Source: an uncultured Chloroflexota bacterium
GTDB taxonomy: Bacteria; Chloroflexota; Limnocylindria; Limnocylindrales; Limnocylindraceae
Direction: 5' to 3'
Assembly: GCA_903851225.1 (NCBI GenBank)
Contig: CAINNT010000110.1
Location: forward strand, 1 to 14,457
DNA: 14,457 nucleotides
Shown here: piece by piece, positions 13,404-14,457 of the stretch
Numbering within the stretch: position 1 is the first letter of the stretch
How the letters are laid out: every line of letters starts with the position of its first letter
Notes under the pieces: generated by a model
Seen by the model: only the letters and a program-made list of their open reading frames with translations
What the model was told of the DNA's origin: nothing
Databases searched by the model: none
Position numbers and translations under genes: made by a program

Positions 13404-14457
13404 CGTCGATCCTCGCCGCTCGCCTTGGCGAATGCCTCCAGCGCCTTGCGCTGATCACCGCTCAACTTCTTCGGCACTTCGATTGCGATGTGAATCAGCA
13501 GATCGCCGCGCTGACTTGGCCGACGAACGTTTGGTGCACCGCGACCCTTCAAGCGCAGCACCTCGTTCGGCTGCGTCCCCGGCTTGATCTCAATCTCCTC
13601 TTCGCCCTCGGCGGTGGGCACCACCACGCGCGCGCCGAGTGCCGCCTGAGAAATCGAGAGGGGGACCTCTGTAACGAGATTGATGCCGTCGCGTGCCAGC
13701 TGCGGATGCTGCTTCACCTCGATGACAACGTACAGATTCCCTGCAGGGCCGCCGCGGCGACCAGGCTCACCCTGACCGCTCAGTCGAATCTGCGTGCCGT
13801 CATCAACGCCCGGTGGAATCTCCACATGCAGTCGCTTGGATCCGTTGAGTCGCCCCTCGCCGCGACAGGTTAGGCACTGCTTCTCGATGATGCGCCCCTC
13901 GCCGCCGCACTTGGCGCACGGCGCTTCGACTGCCATCTGGCCGAGCATCGTCTGGCGCACGGTGCGCACGGAGCCGCGCCCGCCGCAGCCGTCACACTCC
14001 TTGGTTCCTGAGCCCTTGGCGGCGCCACTCCCCGAACAGCCGTCGCAGGCGACCTTCATCTTGAGGTCGAGGTCGCGTGTGCCGCCGCGAATCGATTCGC
14101 TGAACTCCACGCGCAGGTCGTAGCGCAGGTCTTCACCTGGGGGCGGGCCGCTGCGCCGCGCACTGCGGCCGCCGCCACCGAAGAAGCCTTCGAACAGATC
14201 CTCGATGCCGCCGCCACCGAAACCACCCTGGAAGCCGCCGGGGAATCCGCCAGGGAATCCGCCTGTCCCGCCGGCACCCGGGCCCCCGGCGTTGCCGCCT
14301 ATGCCCGCTTCGCCGAACTGGTCGTAGCGGGCGCGCTGCGTTGGGTCGGAGAGCACCTGATAGGCGTCGTTGATCTCCTTGAATTTGGCCGCAGCGTCGG
14401 GTGCCTTCGACACATCGGGGTGATGCTTCTGGGCCGCCTTGCGGAAGGCCTTCTTGA
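13400..14457 (-). CDS. dnaJ: Chaperone DnaJ (Hsp40, class A), start beyond the window
   Basis: Co-chaperone that stimulates DnaK ATPase and delivers substrates. The gene runs off the right edge, so the beginning of the J domain is missing. Visible from the edge: the second half of the J domain with the H-P-D motif (coded near 14415-14425), a Gly/Phe-rich linker (about 14160-14310), four zinc-binding repeats C-D-G-C-S-G-S-G, C-D-G-C-G-G-R-G, C-A-K-C-G-G-E-G and C-L-T-C-R-G-E-G (about 13855-14050), then the two beta-rich substrate-binding domains and a short C-terminal dimerisation segment. All four C-x-x-C pairs are intact, making this the full class A type. Its stop overlaps the proposed CTG start of prmA. 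It is the most upstream visible gene of the minus-strand run; the promoter lies outside the window. Confidence 0.97.
   Translation of the reverse strand, partial: KKAFRKAAQKHHPDVSKAPDAAAKFKEINDAYQVLSDPTQRARYDQFGEAGIGGNAGGPGAGGTGGFPGGFPGGFQGGFGGGGIEDLFEGFFGGGGRSARRSGPPPGEDLRYDLRVEFSESIRGGTRDLDLKMKVACDGCSGSGAAKGSGTKECDGCGGRGSVRTVRQTMLGQMAVEAPCAKCGGEGRIIEKQCLTCRGEGRLNGSKRLHVEIPPGVDDGTQIRLSGQGEPGRRGGPAGNLYVVIEVKQHPQLARDGINLVTEVPLSISQAALGARVVVPTAEGEEEIEIKPGTQPNEVLRLKGRGAPNVRRPSQRGDLLIHIAIEVPKKLSGDQRKALEAFAKASGEDRR
13411..13414 (-). promoter_or_regulatory. Candidate ribosome binding site for the CTG start of prmA
   Basis: GAGG on the minus strand, 7 bases before the CTG at 13403, lying within the last codons of dnaJ. 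Spacing is right for initiation at the CTG; the motif is short and could occur by chance. Confidence 0.45.

Noticed and set aside
1..14457. Hidden defence system, mobile element, CRISPR array, tRNA or riboswitch
   Set aside because: I looked for direct-repeat arrays, transposase or integrase motifs, tRNA-like cloverleafs and long structured leaders and found none; almost every base is in a recognised gene or a gap under about 55 bases.

Overview
High-GC bacterial chromosome segment with a compact housekeeping layout. Gene content and order (dnaJ-prmA-HIT ... rpsU-yqeY-ybeY-pth-mfd-apt, with a bS21 gene present) fit Chloroflexota, perhaps a Limnocylindria-like lineage. This placement is inferred from gene order and codon bias only. 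I see no mobile element, CRISPR array, tRNA, rRNA or phage gene, and no obvious accessory defence system.

Layout: one plus-strand gene lies at the left edge (61-882), a predicted lipoprotein of unknown function. It converges, with 8 bases between stop codons, on a run of 14 minus-strand genes that fills the rest of the window and continues past its right edge. In transcription order these are dnaJ (start missing), prmA, a HIT-family hydrolase, an unknown single-pass membrane protein, rpsU, yqeY, ybeY, pth, mfd, apt, a degenerate MtnA/eIF2B-like protein, a GNAT acetyltransferase, a mannose-1-phosphate guanylyltransferase and a phosphoglucomutase/phosphomannomutase. The junctions are very tight: six are 4-base stop/start overlaps (ATGA, GTGA or CTGA), one is TGATG, and the longest gene-free gap is about 51 bases. 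There is no gene-free stretch above 300 bases.

Functionally the first part of the run concerns protein folding and translation: DnaJ chaperone, L11 methylation, bS21, YqeY, the rRNA-maturation nuclease YbeY and peptidyl-tRNA hydrolase. Next come transcription-coupled repair (Mfd) and purine salvage (Apt). The last two genes supply GDP-mannose or hexose phosphates for glycans. Four products are poorly understood: the lipoprotein, the membrane protein between HIT and rpsU, the MtnA-like protein lacking most catalytic residues, and the GNAT protein.

The points most worth a second look are: prmA, whose complete reading frame has no ATG, GTG or TTG start and seems to begin at a CTG overlapping the dnaJ stop; rpsU, whose Shine-Dalgarno sequence is perfectly paired in a hairpin with an anti-Shine-Dalgarno-like sequence just ahead of its TTG start; and the MtnA-like pseudoenzyme with a twin-arginine-like N-terminus.
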